Positions 33,276 to 44,464 of a stretch of 64,000 bases of DNA are shown here, one piece after another. The notes beneath the pieces were generated by a model that searched no databases, had not been told where the DNA came from, and worked only from the letters and a program-made list of their open reading frames with translations. Source of the DNA: Caprella mutica. Taxonomy: Eukaryota > Arthropoda > Malacostraca > Amphipoda > Caprellidae. The first letter of the stretch is position 1, and every line of letters starts with the position of its first letter. The position numbers and the translations under genes were made by a program. The stretch covers positions 78,957 through 142,956 of the forward strand of contig CANNZV010000424.1 of the NCBI GenBank assembly GCA_947561585.1, given 5' to 3'.

Positions 33276-34298
33276 TCTATCTCTCTCTATCAACTTTTTC
33301 TACCTTGGCATTTGTTCTCCTGTTTTTCTAAAATCTTGGATAATCCAAATTGAAAATTGGCCGGAGTAATAATTCGAAGATTGAAAACAAAGTTCCTAAT
33401 TCCTCGTACTCAGCAATAACAGAAAGGTAGGGTAAGGACTCAATTATCGGATCGGAATTATATACAGAATGATATTTTCAAATGAATTATCATAAAAAAG
33501 TCATCAAAATAAGACTATTAAAATCCGTGTTAAAAATTGTATGTATTGTTTTAATATTCTTGCCCGAAAAGTTTCATGTGAAACCTTCTATGGGCTTGAA
33601 TATTGTGTACTCCATTTAATATTTATGTTTCTACCGTGTCATTCTTTTATAAATTCAATATTGATTATCTTTATCACTAACCTATTGGAATAAATTTTAT
33701 TCGTTATTCTATAAAAAGGTTAATTTATTCTACCCAATATTTAATATAAACAGTAAGCGTTAGAATTTGTATTCTGGTTCTGGTCATATCTCCGGTCTAT
33801 CAAAATATCTAACTCAGTGCAATTATATTTATTAACTTTGTACCTAATTCGAGATAATAGAGACACATTTTTACTCGCTAGCTTTTTAATCGAAAATTCC
33901 GTCGTTTCCGTTCGAGTCAATTAGGCAACTGCAGACAACTTTAGACAAAACTACTCTTAATTTGAATGTGTGATCTTGCTAAAGTGGATAGGAGATATAG
34001 TTTAATTGATATTCAAATGAAATTCGTACTTATAAAATTATAACAGAATTGTTGAGGTAACAGACAGATCATTATGTACGGGCCAAAGGTGGTGAGAGGG
34101 TGTTATAACCTTCTGTGGCCACACTACGACTTTCTATATTGGTAATGCAATTAGCAATATTTTAATTCTATTTATTTAAGGAAAAATTACACGTGATAGA
34201 AGATATGCAACTTAATTACGGGGTTATTTATTAGAGTATCGATATTTCACTAAATTCTTCCTAGAAATTATTTTTCGTATAACATAAAGAAGGGTGTA
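33276..34298. other. 1-kb AT-rich stretch without recognised features
   Basis: No gene, hairpin or transposon end that I can support. The patch gtacgggccaaaggtggtgagagggtg (34,077) is unusually GC-rich for the area but unexplained. Confidence 0.4.
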
Positions 34299-34880
34299 GA
34301 TCAATAATTGATTCCCAGTCATTTGATTCCTAGTCATATTTTAGTATTTATTTATTATCGGATTATTTATTAATTACATAACATATGAAAAAAATATGAA
34401 CCTTACAGTTGATTAAGTTAAAAAAAATTAAGCAAAGAAGGTAAAAACAGCTAACAAAATATTAAATATTAAAAAATGTTAAATTTATTATCGTAATAAA
34501 ATATTGAATAGCAATGTCAAATTTTCAGAAATATTTCGTTCTTATTTCAATTCACACGTATGACAAGTAAGATAAATGTGAAACATGGCTCGTAATCATT
34601 CTCCTTACATAGAAATACATAATTGAGGAGTTACTTTGAAAATCTGGTTCGTAGTTAATAGACGTATAATATTTACCATAATATGATTTTTATTATAATC
34701 CACCTGCTTACAATTAAACTTAATGGAAAACGGCCATCCAAATAAACTAAAATTGAATTGAACACTTGTAACTTTGTATGTTATGTAAATATATTAGCAA
34801 AATAGAATATGACTTTGAATCAAATGACAAGAGATCAATTGACCGAGAATCAAATGGTACGGGGATCAATTGACCAGCCA
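34299..34880. mobile_element. Foldback-like element C (gattcccagtcatttgattc arms)
   Basis: The left arm (34,299-34,345, ataattgattcccagtcatt then tgattcctagtcatatt) is inverted relative to the right arm (34,803-34,878, aatatgactttgaatcaaat through gatcaattgaccagcc). Both arms end inward at the same aatatgac border. Phrase units are 15-16 bp and the right arm has more copies. The core is AT-rich and non-coding. Confidence 0.65.
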
Positions 34881-35340
34881 CATATAAAGTAATTCAAAAT
34901 AGAAAAACATTATTTCACAAAAATAAATTTATTTTATAATATTTTATGCATATAACCTATAATATTTTTACATATTTATTTATCCCATTAAACGGCTTAA
35001 CAGAAAACTGCCATTCAAAATTACCTACAAATTAATTGAATATATTTAAAATAAATTTAGCATTTGAATGGATTTATTTGATGTAATTTGTTTTCGTTAC
35101 AATTTCTTCGTATATGCTAAGTATATCAGAAAATAAGAATATAACTGGGAATCAAGTAACCATTGGAGCAATTGACCAAGAATCAAATGGTACGGGAATC
35201 AATTAACTATAAAATAATCATTTTACAATAAATTTATTTTGTAGGTGTATAATAATAAAACTGATTTTTCACAACACGCTATATTTATTTTCATTTTTTA
35301 TATATTTGTTTCCCATTTTAAATTATTTCAATACAATTTA
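34715..35340. repeat. Direct duplication including the right arm of element C
   Basis: Positions 34,720-35,000 and 35,000-35,340 run in parallel: cttaatggaaaacggccat versus cttaacagaaaactgccat, then atattagcaaaatagaatat versus atatcagaaaataagaatat, then the gaatcaaatggtacgggga phrases, then aataaatttattttataat. The second arm copy lies at 35,140-35,207. Copies are diverged and differ by an indel of about 50 bp. Confidence 0.65.
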
Positions 35341-35634
35341 TCAGACTAATCCATTTGATAAATATTATCAATTACACAATCCCTAAACCTTGAATAAATA
35401 TGCGAAATATTCAGCAGCGGAAGAGATTCAATGCCTGGATAATATCCCGGAAGTTGTTTTTCGGTTATCTCTGGCGGTGAATTTACGGTATTAATGGTTC
35501 CAATGCATCAAAATAATATATATTTCAATGTATTGAATGTATATTGAGTCTTTGATACTATTTATTATAATGAAATTTAATTAACGCCCGTTACTTGCAG
35601 TGATATACTATTATTTAATATATATAACTACGCT

Positions 35635-35823
35635 ATAGTGGACTCCTCTATAGTGAATCAAGAGTTCTGAGTAAGCGAATTACCCCGTATAGGGAAATTT
35701 TCTTTAAATTTCCATATTTTTCTATAATGGATGCTATTCATGGAAAACTAAAGAAAATTTGTTCATTAAACGAGATAGAATTCATACTCAGGATTCTAGA
35801 TTCTCTATGGAGGAGTTCAACTG
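35635..35823. mobile_element. Short folding MITE, family 1 (35.6 kb copy)
   Basis: Termini pair as inverted repeats: ggactcctctatagtgaatc and gttctgagta on the left, and gaactcctccatagagaatc and atcctgagta on the right when reverse complemented. Inner aaattttctttaa and taaagaaaattt also pair, so most of the 190 bp folds. A related copy is at 58,003-58,215. Ends starting cagt(t)gaactcc are reminiscent of pogo/Tc1-type MITEs. Confidence 0.75.
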
Positions 35824-35857
35824 TACATCTTTTAAATGAAATGAAACTCATATTAAG

Positions 35858-36015
35858 CGTTGCATAACAGCAATAACAAGTGAATCGCTCTGCATAACAG
35901 CAATAAGTGTAATTTGCTACATAACAGAAATAACAAGTGTAATTCTCTGCATAACAACAATAACAAGTGTAATTATCTACATAACAGCAATAACAAGTGT
36001 AATTATCTGCCTAAC
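35858..36015. repeat. 30-bp minisatellite (ataacagcaataacaagtgt)
   Basis: Five to six copies of a unit of about 30 bp with core ataacagcaataacaagtgtaa. Confidence 0.85.
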
Positions 36016-36102
36016 AACTGATTCAGGTGATAAAAGAAAGTACAGGGTAAGTTACAATTTATTGGACGATTCTTCCTTTTCGATATTATAAGAAAATGTA
36101 TA

Positions 36103-36748
36103 CAGGGTGCGGAGAAAGTTCAAGATCAGATTTTATTTTTTAAATTAAAGATGTTATTTTTTTACTTAATTTATCCATTTATATCTCATTCTCTTTCTAT
36201 AATTCTATACTTCAATGTTCAAGGTCTAATTTTTGATAAATTACATAGTCTTTGGTAAAATGAGTCAAATTGAGGCTATTATTCAGCTACTCTGCGGGGG
36301 GAAAACAAACTCAGAGATTGTTAAGCTGTTAAAAACACCGAAATCGACTGTTAGGAATGCTGTTAAACGCTACCAAGAACTAGAGACAACAGGTAATCGA
36401 CGACTTCGCTTTGCAAGCACTCCAACTAAAATCACAGCCATTAGGGAGCGGATAAGGAGGAACCCCATGCGAAGCATGATAAAGATGGCTAAGAGTATGG
36501 ATATCGACGAAAAAAGTGTGAGAACCATCGTCAAAGAATACCTCAAGTTGTCCCCCTTCAAAATGACCAACATGCAACAGCTCACGGACTTGCAGAAACA
36601 GAAGAGGCTGGACAGATCAAAGATTCTTTTGAATGCAATGAAAGATGGCACGCAGGCTGGTGAGATCGTCTTTTCGGATGAGAAAATGTTTACTGTGGAT
36701 TATTCATATCCAATGAAACAGCGAAACCTTTTCCAAATGAACCCATAA
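36103..36748 (+). mobile_element. Truncated mariner-like element (5' part)
   Basis: The element starts cagggtgcggagaaag at 36,103 after TA and carries the N-terminal half of a transposase. Alignment to the related 19.1 and 48.4 kb copies stops just after the first catalytic motif. No 3' terminal repeat was found downstream, so the 3' part was lost. Confidence 0.85.
36260..36748 (+). pseudogene. Mariner (DD37D type) transposase, N-terminal half
   Basis: A 162-codon frame starting at the ATG of MSQIEAIIQLL; the longer frame from 36,233 adds nine untypical residues. Residues 1-45 form a helix-turn-helix (EIVKLLKTPKSTVRNAVKRYQE). A second DNA-binding helix set follows (SMDIDEKSVRTIVKEYL), and the first catalytic aspartate is at IVFSDEKMFTVD, near residue 140. 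The related 48.4 kb fragment shows the other two aspartates separated by 37 residues, the spacing of the maT-type mariners. The normal length is about 340 residues, so half is missing and the last 18 residues look out of family. Transposition is not possible from this copy. Confidence 0.88.
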
Positions 36749-38546
36749 ATATATATGGTGGGTAGTGTAAGTTCCGAGTGGTAGCGTAATGGTGGGGTAA
36801 TATGAAAGGGAAAACTTAGAGTTGTCAAACAGTTTAACATTTTCAATCATACAGTGTTATCGGTTATAATCTGACTCTTTTCATTTGGTTAATAAAATGA
36901 AAACTAATAAACTTAGTGTATTTAAATATTTTTCATAGTATAGAATACATCTTGGAGATTTGTTTATATTAGGTTTTGTAAATTATATCCTTCAAAATAT
37001 AGCCATAATTTCCTCAACAAAGAGTGTTCTTTTTTACGGTTTCACGCAAAACCTCAGTGAGGTTTTCAGGTAAAAGGTGAGTTAATTAGAAAAAATTAAA
37101 TCTGGAGGTTTTTCTTCAATAATCCTCAGGTTTTTGGTGCTTCCAAATTCTGGAATTCTGTCTATTAACATTCCCTGACAGATGAAAATGTACTTTATGT
37201 AAAGAAATTACGGTTTTGAATGAATAACTCATTTTCACAAAGGAGAAAAAATGAGTGCGTAATCCAAACAGTGAAATGAACACTTCTTTGTAGAGAAAAT
37301 GTGGCTATCATATATAATGAGCAAAATTCAAAATCATAACGTAAACAAAACCCCAAGATGTATGCTTTACAATTAAACTTGTTTCAATACTCTAATTTCT
37401 TTAATTTACATTTTATTAGCAAATAAAAAGGATCAAACTAGTAAATTTAACAGACCAGAAAATTTCATTTTAGTTTAATAATATATTTGCTCTAGTATTT
37501 TATAAATATACAACCTTATAAATGATAATATTAATGATTTTACATTAACTTTGCTTATTTTAATTATTTGAAACAATTGATAAAAAACGTGATCCATTTT
37601 GAAGTTCTGAAAAACGAGAAGTATAATGATGGAGAATCATTTAATTTGGTATCTATGATTCCGTAATTATATTCTTATTCCAATTATTGGTCAAATATTT
37701 ATTAATTTAACCAATAAAAGATAATAGACCAGAATTTATCCAAGTAAAGATTACGGACCAGAAATTAACTTGGTGAAGAAAACGGACCCTGGTCCGTTAT
37801 ATTTACTTGTTCCAAATTTTTTAACTTTACTTTATTTGGTATCTATGATACCTGCACTTTCAGCTATCACAAATTCCAATTAATACAATAGCTGTTAATA
37901 GTATTTATTATATATGTACTTTTTATATGATTACAAACGTGTTACCATCTGAGAACTCGAATATTACCTTATGGTGATCCCATTAAATCATCTATGGCTC
38001 CACCATAATCAGTATTGTGCTAATTTCGTGAAATATTAAAGCAACTTTGATAAAAAAATTAATTCAATTTATTCTGTATTAGCGTATGCTACAATAATTG
38101 TACATTTCATATTCCTAAGTTAATTATAATCAAAAAATGAACTTTCAAACAGCAGCATAATAAAATTAATGGATATAATTTGCACAAATAAACCATAAAA
38201 GAAATTCAAACTGAATAATTTAATAATCTGAAGTCAGGGAAATAAAATTAGGAAATTGAATTTTTCTTTTCTTCTCTCGCGCCTCAGAAGTTGATCTTAA
38301 CTTAGTTATTAGAGCGAAAATGAGAGGTGGAGTTGAAGGACTTGTAATGGATAAAATGGGAACTTTATTACCATTAAAATAAGGTAAGGGATCTATCTGT
38401 CACTTAGAAAATTTACTCACAAATATTAGGGCAATTAACCAGTTATCGAATTATTATTTTTCGCTACTAATCACCGGATGGAAAGGTTCCAATTAATTTT
38501 AAAAATAATTATCATATACATTTATTGAGTATAAGGAACCGTTATA
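36749..38546. other. 1.8-kb AT-rich stretch with dispersed-repeat scraps
   Basis: Positions 37,690-37,815 hold inverted copies of the ggtccgttat/accagaaattaac phrases seen at 3.35 and 4.6 kb, with one copy (ccctggtccgttatatttac, 37,788) in the opposite sense, which makes a small hairpin. Positions 37,640-37,900 and 37,975-38,010 resemble 24.3 and 24.55 kb. No gene found. Confidence 0.5.
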
Positions 38547-38746
38547 CAGGGTGACCCACAAAAAAGTGTAGCCAAATTATAATTAATGTAAATATTGTAA
38601 TTATTAGTACTAAGAAATGAGTTGAAGTGAAATTAAAAATTAAATTTTATTCATATATTCTACCACAGTCATTGCTTAATTAAGAATGTACGTTTACATT
38701 ATTTATATTATTTCAAACATGGGCACACTTTTTGTTGGCCACTTTG
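38547..38746. mobile_element. 200-bp Tc1/mariner-type MITE
   Basis: Flanked by TA on both sides. The left end is cagggtgacccacaaaaaag and the right end, reverse complemented, is caaagtggccaacaaaaagt. The same terminal type occurs on the long hairpin element at 4,987. No coding capacity. Confidence 0.8.
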
Positions 38747-38814
38747 TATAGTGTAAATTCAATTAATTTATTTAGATAGTCATTAATCATCATATTTTCC
38801 AACTAGAAAGGACA

Positions 38815-38990
38815 CTTGTAGAGCGCTTACCTTCGCTCCCGCTTTAAATGATTTTGACCTTTTCGTGACCTTCACTCTACTCCCCTTGCATTCCAAAAAT
38901 CGAATTAAATGGTTCCTGAAAAATGACCAATCGTCCCATCAAATTTGGGTAATTAGATTGAATACTTAACAAAAATTACACAAAACTATA
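38815..38990 (+). repeat. Dispersed repeat with gaccttttcgtgacctt motif (copy 1)
   Basis: Shares with 43,030-43,290 the order agagcgc/taccttc, tgacct-tgacctt, ccaaaa-tcga, tgaccaatcgt/accgatcgt, ccaaatttcaggcaatt/tcaaatttgggtaatta, ttgaa(ta/ca)ctt. Diverged, non-coding. Confidence 0.55.
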
Positions 38991-40018
38991 TATTGTCGAT
39001 CAAAACATAGCCTACTACGATGTTGCGACGGTACTATAATGATTATAGGAGATTTTCCATCTGGCAATTAGTGGAGAAAATAATCATCCAGTAATTGGTT
39101 ATTAGTGCAAGAACGGTCTAAGTGGTAGATGAATCATTTATCTTTCTTTGCCCTTCAATTTGTATCAATAAAATGTTAAATAAACATTTTGTGTCATAAT
39201 TACCATTAAAGGATTTTATTTGTTGTTAACCATCGTTCTCATTCTTTTTAAATTAGTACTACAAGAGAGATCATCGAACCGATTAATGAGTTATGAAATT
39301 GTTGTGATTGTTAAAATTAGTACCCGAGAGGGAATTTTCCAATTTTCTAGCCTTTAAATACCAATTAGGAATTTAAATTATATTGAAAAACTTTGTTCGA
39401 TTCAGATTATAAATGGAGAATAATATATTGAAGTAGTTTATAAATAATTAGTTTATATATCCATATAGTTCATATTTATTTTATTTCTCCATGTATTTTA
39501 TATTTAGTTTATATATCCATGTATTTTATATTTAGTTTATATTCTGAGAAGAAAAAGAATATGGCCGAGATATTAAAAATTAACTGCAGGAATCAAAGAT
39601 CAAATCAACCTTAGAAAATTTTGCTATTCAGTGGAACTCTTCTACAGGGTGACGCAAAAAAAGGGAAACCCATTTTCGAACTAGTTTATTTTACAAACTA
39701 TCGAAACTTGAGATTTTCTAAAAACATAATTTTATTCGTTTACTATTAATTGATAATTAATAAAAATAAAAATTATTGAACTTGTAAAGTTTTATTAGTT
39801 TTATGTGTGTCAGATATAATAAATATGATATTAAATACGGTTTCTACGACACACATTATATACTGGCAATAAAAATCTTGCAAAATACGAAATTTTACTG
39901 CGACACGCTTTTCAAGCAATTCTTTTATTTAATATAATTAATGTATTAGAATTAATATAATATCGCAGTCATATTCATTCTTCTGAAGATTTGGATGCCA
40001 GGCTTATTCATATTGGGG
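38991..40018. other. AT-rich stretch with one solo transposon end
   Basis: At 39,643 tacagggtgacgcaaaaaaa looks like a Tc1/mariner terminal repeat after TA, but I found no partner end. The rest is AT-rich without genes. Confidence 0.45.
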
Positions 40019-40359
40019 TAATGATGACTCAGCCCAGGTAACAAAATATTATCCCCTGAATATTCCGGGGGAATTCCCTGGGATTATTCCCTCGACATCC
40101 CATGCGTTATCGAGGGGATGCCCTATTTTGACGTTTTTACGATATGTGGAATGGAGATATCCCCAAATGATATCGAGGGAATAATGATGGGATTTATATA
40201 AATATTTTATTCCTGGAATATTTCATCGATTACAAGGGAAGGGCAAGGAATACAGAAATTATTATTCCCTCGATAAAAAAGGAATAAAATTGGGTTAGTG
40301 AGGGCACATTCCCTCAATATCGAAGGGATCAAATGGGAACATTCCCTGAATGTTCCCTG

Positions 40360-40562
40360 GATAAAAAAAAATACCGAAATGAATATTTCCTAGCATATTC
40401 TGCATTTGTACATGTAAGTTTGACTTTACATGAATTAGTTGAATGAAACGTACTGTTATATTCAAATTAAATGGAAAGAAATGAATTGATAATTCCGGGA
40501 ATCGAACCAGCACCTTCTTAACTTCTGGTTGAGACGCTAACCACTCGACCAGCCTGTACATA
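40360..40562 (-). mobile_element. tRNA-derived SINE, copy 1
   Basis: On the minus strand the head (40,562-40,490) contains an A box (TGGTCGAGTGG, about 40,551-40,541) and a B box (GGTTCGATTCC, about 40,508-40,498) at tRNA-like spacing. The acceptor stem does not pair and no CCA is present, so it is not a tRNA gene. The body continues to a T-rich end near 40,360. The 44.2 kb copy keeps both boxes at the same spacing. A RNA polymerase III promoter is inferred. Confidence 0.75.
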
Positions 40563-40694
40563 GTAGAAGTAGGATTTTTAATGAACTTTATGCAATATGA
40601 TAACTCAAGTTCATCTTTAGGTTATGATCGATAGATATATTTTCTCATTTCACAGAATATTTATTTTTATATTTTTATAATCATTTCTTTTATA

Positions 40695-40955
40695 ATTTCT
40701 AGGAGATCAACTATTTTTCACTAATTCCTTGAATATCCCCTCGATATTGTTAGGGAATCAACTAATTTTTGTTAATTCCTGGAATATTACTTCGATATCC
40801 ATAGGGAATCAACTAATTTTCACTAATTCTTGGAATATTCCCTCGATATCGTTTGGGATCACCTAATTATCACTATCTCTTCGAATATTCCCTCGATATC
40901 GTTAGGGGTTCAACTAATTTTCAGTAATTCCTGGAACATTCCCTCAACAAATGAA
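40695..40955. repeat. 51-bp palindrome-rich minisatellite, copy 1
   Basis: About five units of attcctggaatattccctcg, atatcgttaggggatcaact, aattttcacta. Each unit contains ggaatattcc and cgatatcg, both perfect palindromes. Confidence 0.9.
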
Positions 40956-41077
40956 TCATGAGTCATATTTATGTGAATTAGAAAATATATAAGAAGATCT
41001 GAGAAAATATTTCATTTTAGGAATACTGTCTATAATGTTACAAAACAAATAACGAAACCAAAAGATTTCATGTAACT

Positions 41078-41556
41078 ATTATTAGCTATAACTAACTATT
41101 ACTAACTATTACTAACTATTACTAACTATTACTAACTATTACTAACTATTACTAACTATTACTAACTATTACTAACTATTATTAACTATTATTAACTGTT
41201 ACTAACTATTACTAACTATTTCTAACTATTACTAACTATTACTAACTAGGTATTATTAACTATTACTAACTATTACAAATTATTACTAACTATTACTAAC
41301 TATTACTAACTATTATTAACTATTACTAACTATTATCACTTATTACTAACTATTACAAACTATTACAAATTATTATTAACTATTATTAACTGTTACTAAC
41401 TATTACTAACTATTAATAACTATTTCTAACTATTACTAACTATTACTAACTAGGTATTACTAACTATTACTAATTATTATCACTTATTACTAACTATTAT
41501 TAACTATTACTAACTATTACTAACTATTATTACCTATTATTAACTATTACTACCGT
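41078..41556. repeat. 10-bp minisatellite (actaactatt)
   Basis: About 48 units of actaactatt with marked variants (attaactgtt, taggtatt). The variant cluster around 41,180-41,250 recurs around 41,385-41,455, so a block of about 205 bp was duplicated inside the array. Confidence 0.95.
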
Positions 41557-41789
41557 TTATCAAGATATAGAGTAGTAATCTATTCCTGTTTGTGGTCTAG
41601 TAATAATTAAGCATTAATTTATTCATTAGTTTGTAACAACAAACAATGATGGTGAGGATGAATTTGAATATTGCGTAATATTTTAGCGAATTTTTATAAA
41701 TTTAATTACTGTATCATTCCAAGGAGAAACTTTAATAGGAATATAAACAATATTGGAAGTACACTTCCCACGCTACTGATCTCAACTCT

Positions 41790-42400
41790 TCACTGTGCTT
41801 TTTATTTACAACTATTGGTAGTTGTTTTAATTCTTCACTGTGTACTTTATTTACAACTATTGATGGTTTTTTGACACTTCACTGTGCACTTTATTTACAA
41901 CTATTGGTGGTTGTTCAGACACTTCACTGTGCATTTGTTTTATAACTAATGGTGGTTGTTTTAACACTTCACTGTGCACTTTATTTACAACTTTTGGTGG
42001 TTTGTTTTAACTCTTCACTGCGCAGTTTATTTACAACTATTGGTGGTAGTTTCAACACTTAATTCAATGTGCACTTCATTTACAACTCTTAGTTTCTGTT
42101 TTAATTCTTCACTGTGTACTTCAATTACAACTATTGGTGGTTGTTTTATCCTTTCATTGTGTACTCTATTTAAAACTATTAGTGGTTGTGTTAAATCTTC
42201 ATTGTTCACTTTATTGACAACTGTTGGTGGTTGTTTTAACTCTTTATTATACCCTTTATTTACAACTATTGGTGGTTGTTTAAACTCTTCACTGTGTACT
42301 TTATTCATAACTATTGGTGATTGTTTTAACAATTCAATGTGCACTTTATTTACAACTATTATTGGTTGCTTTAACTCTTCACTGATCCCTTTATTGTTTT
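41790..42400. repeat. 45-bp minisatellite (minus orientation)
   Basis: About 14 units of cactttatttacaactattg, gtggttgttttaac, tcttcactgtg. This is the reverse complement of the unit at 15,545-16,285. One isolated unit survives at 42,963-43,000. The long frames on both strands (up to 194 codons) are artefacts of a stop-free 45 bp unit. Confidence 0.94.
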
Positions 42401-42515
42401 TATTCCAAAAATTCGTTTTCGAAAATTTCATAATTGTTTTATACCAAAAATTTGTTTGCGAAAATTTTGTAGTTGTTTTATTCCAAAAATTTGTTTTCGA
42501 AAATGTCGTAGTTGT
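42397..42515. repeat. 52-55-bp repeat, about 2.5 units
   Basis: Three copies of ttccaaaaatttgttttcga, aaatttt/gt, gtagttgtttta at the edge of the 45 bp array. Confidence 0.8.
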
Positions 42516-43029
42516 AAACGTCGTAACTTTCGATCTCATACGAATTCTGAATTTATGATAACTTATTCCAGTTTATGATACCCATATCATCACTCTATTT
42601 CAAGAATTCAAAGAGGAGACAAAGTTTGACTCACAAAAATTAGAAAAAATATTACTTTTCATGAGAGCCAAACGAGTTTTTTTTCAACTACAGAGTAGGA
42701 ATTTTGTAATGAAATCGATTCTATTTGTTCTAAAAATTTTTTGTATCAAATGATGCCCATGTTATCACTTTAGGTTCAAAATTGATGAGGAGCTATATTT
42801 CTTTCTTCTCTCTTCCCTAAAATCACATATTCTTTTATAGCTCATTTTCTGTGAAGAGAAAATGAGATTTTCACCATGAACAAAAAATATTATTCTTTCG
42901 ATGTTTTCATATGAATATCAAATCTTAAATATTTTACGATGCACAATGGAATAGAAGAAATCTGTACACTTTATTTACAACTATTAATGATTGCTTTACT
43001 AAATAGTGGAACCATTAATTCATGAAAAA
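42516..43029. other. AT-rich spacer, isolated 45-bp unit at 42,963
   Basis: Apart from the single 45 bp unit, nothing recognised. Confidence 0.45.
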
Positions 43030-43290
43030 CAAGATTACGTGCATTTGGTAGAGTGCATACCTTCATTCATACCTTTGGCCCGTTCACTCCCAAAATCTAA
43101 TAAACTGGTAACTGAATAAATACCAACCGTCTCAACAATTTTCATGTAATATGGTTTAATACTTTTTTGAGTTATAAATGACCATGACCTTGACCTTCGA
43201 AAAAAATTCCCAAAATTCTACCACAAGTCACTGGACATTAACCGATCGTTTTACCAAATTTCAGGCAATTTAATTGAACACTTTTTCAGC
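43030..43290 (+). repeat. Dispersed repeat with gaccatgaccttgacctt (copy 2)
   Basis: Diverged parallel of 38,815-38,990 and somewhat longer. The gaccttgacctt core is distinctive. Non-coding. Confidence 0.55.
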
Positions 43291-43827
43291 TAGGCGAATA
43301 ACAAGATACTAAATAAATAAATGCCGGGTAATATATGACCTCACGCAAATTTGGGAAGGTTTACAAATTTACTACAAATTCCAAATTCAGACGAAAAATG
43401 TTTTTTTTTTGTAAATCAACATAAATTGAATGAGGTAGTGAGGAGAAGACAACCTTTTTATATCATAAAACATTTCTGTGATGGTAGTAGCAATATATAT
43501 TTTCCAGTACTCATTTCTTTTAATGTTAATTGTAGTTCACTCTGAGACACTCCCACACATCTGCTCTCGAGAACTAAATAAACACTGTTACGTTTCATGA
43601 TGCGCTGTCTTACTTTCCATCATTTTTAGTATTTCAGTTCGAATTGAATAATAGGCTTCCAGAACAAGTAGCCACGTTTTGTTCTATAATCGACATTCGA
43701 AAGAGTTTCTAAAAGACGAAAAACAAAGCGTTAAAATAAGAGCCTTCCATCTAGACTTTGATGAACTCATTGAAAGTTTCAAAGATGATATAAAAAATAA
43801 GAAAATCAGTATGAGTGTAATGCATTC
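43291..43827. other. Spacer without recognised features
   Basis: The 92-codon plus frame at 43,679-43,957 begins in unique sequence (FYNRHSKEFLKDEKQSVKIRA...) but runs into the composite repeat. The first 45 codons are not AT-trivial and could be a decayed exon or transposon coding scrap; I do not recognise it. Confidence 0.3.
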
Positions 43828-44164
43828 CCAGGTAACAAAAAATTATCCCCGTGATATTCCGGGTAAATTCCCTGTGATTATTCCCACGATATCCTCATCG
43901 TTATCGAGGGGATGTCCTATTTTGACGTTTTTGCGATATGGGGATATCCCCAAATGATATCGAGTGAAAAATGATGGGAATTAAATATACTATCCCTGGA
44001 ATATTCTCTGGATTACACGGGAAGAGCAAGGAATACCAAAATTATTATTCCCTCGATAACAAGGGAATAAAATTAAGATAATTAGGAGATATTCATTCAA
44101 TATCCAAGGGATCGAATGAGAATATTCCCTGAATATTTCTTGGATATCTAGAATAGAGGAAGGA

Positions 44165-44362
44165 TATGAAAATAATAATACCAAAATATATATTTCCTAG
44201 CATATACAGTATTTGTACGTATACGTTTGACTTCACATGAATTAGTTGAATGATACATATTGTTATATACAAAGAAATGAAGTCATGTTTCCGGGTTTCG
44301 AACCAGTACCTTGTTTTATTTCTGATTGTGACGCTAACCACTCGACCATCCTGGACACAGTA
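44165..44362 (-). mobile_element. tRNA-derived SINE, copy 2
   Basis: A box TGGTCGAGTGG at about 44,349-44,339 and B box GGTTCGAAACCC at about 44,304-44,293 on the minus strand. The body shares aactaattcatgtgaagtc and aaatact-tatgctaggaaat with copy 1. The B box has one change from the usual GGTTCGANTCC, so this copy is probably silent. Confidence 0.72.
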
Positions 44363-44464
44363 TAATAACTCAAGTTTATCTTTAGGTTATCATCGTTAAA
44401 TACAGTTCCATATTTCATATATTATTTCTTTTTTCTTTTATAATAGTTTCTTTTATAATTTTCA

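Larger units (their letters stand above)
40019..40955. mobile_element. Composite palindrome-rich element, copy 1
   Basis: Parallel in order to 43,828-45,285: a cccaggtaacaaaatattat start, a patch of ggaatattcc- and cgatatcg-containing phrases (about 40,050-40,350), a tRNA-derived SINE on the minus strand (about 40,360-40,562), then about five units of the 51 bp minisatellite (40,695-40,955). The right end lacks the inverted terminus seen in copy 2 and is probably truncated near 40,955. Confidence 0.75.

Noticed and set aside
31580..33353. Frames of 198, 306, 283 and 364 codons on the plus strand
   Set aside because: 19 bp satellite without plus-strand stops, open in all three frames at once; no unique domain.
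36370..36651. Minus-strand frames of 65 and 93 codons
   Set aside because: Antisense shadows of the mariner N-terminal half.
40490..40562. Functional tRNA gene on the minus strand
   Set aside because: A and B boxes are present but the acceptor stem does not pair and the unit continues into a SINE body that is repeated at 44.2 kb.
41974..42558. 194-codon plus and 170-codon minus frames
   Set aside because: Overlapping artefacts of the inverted 45 bp array and an adjoining repeat.
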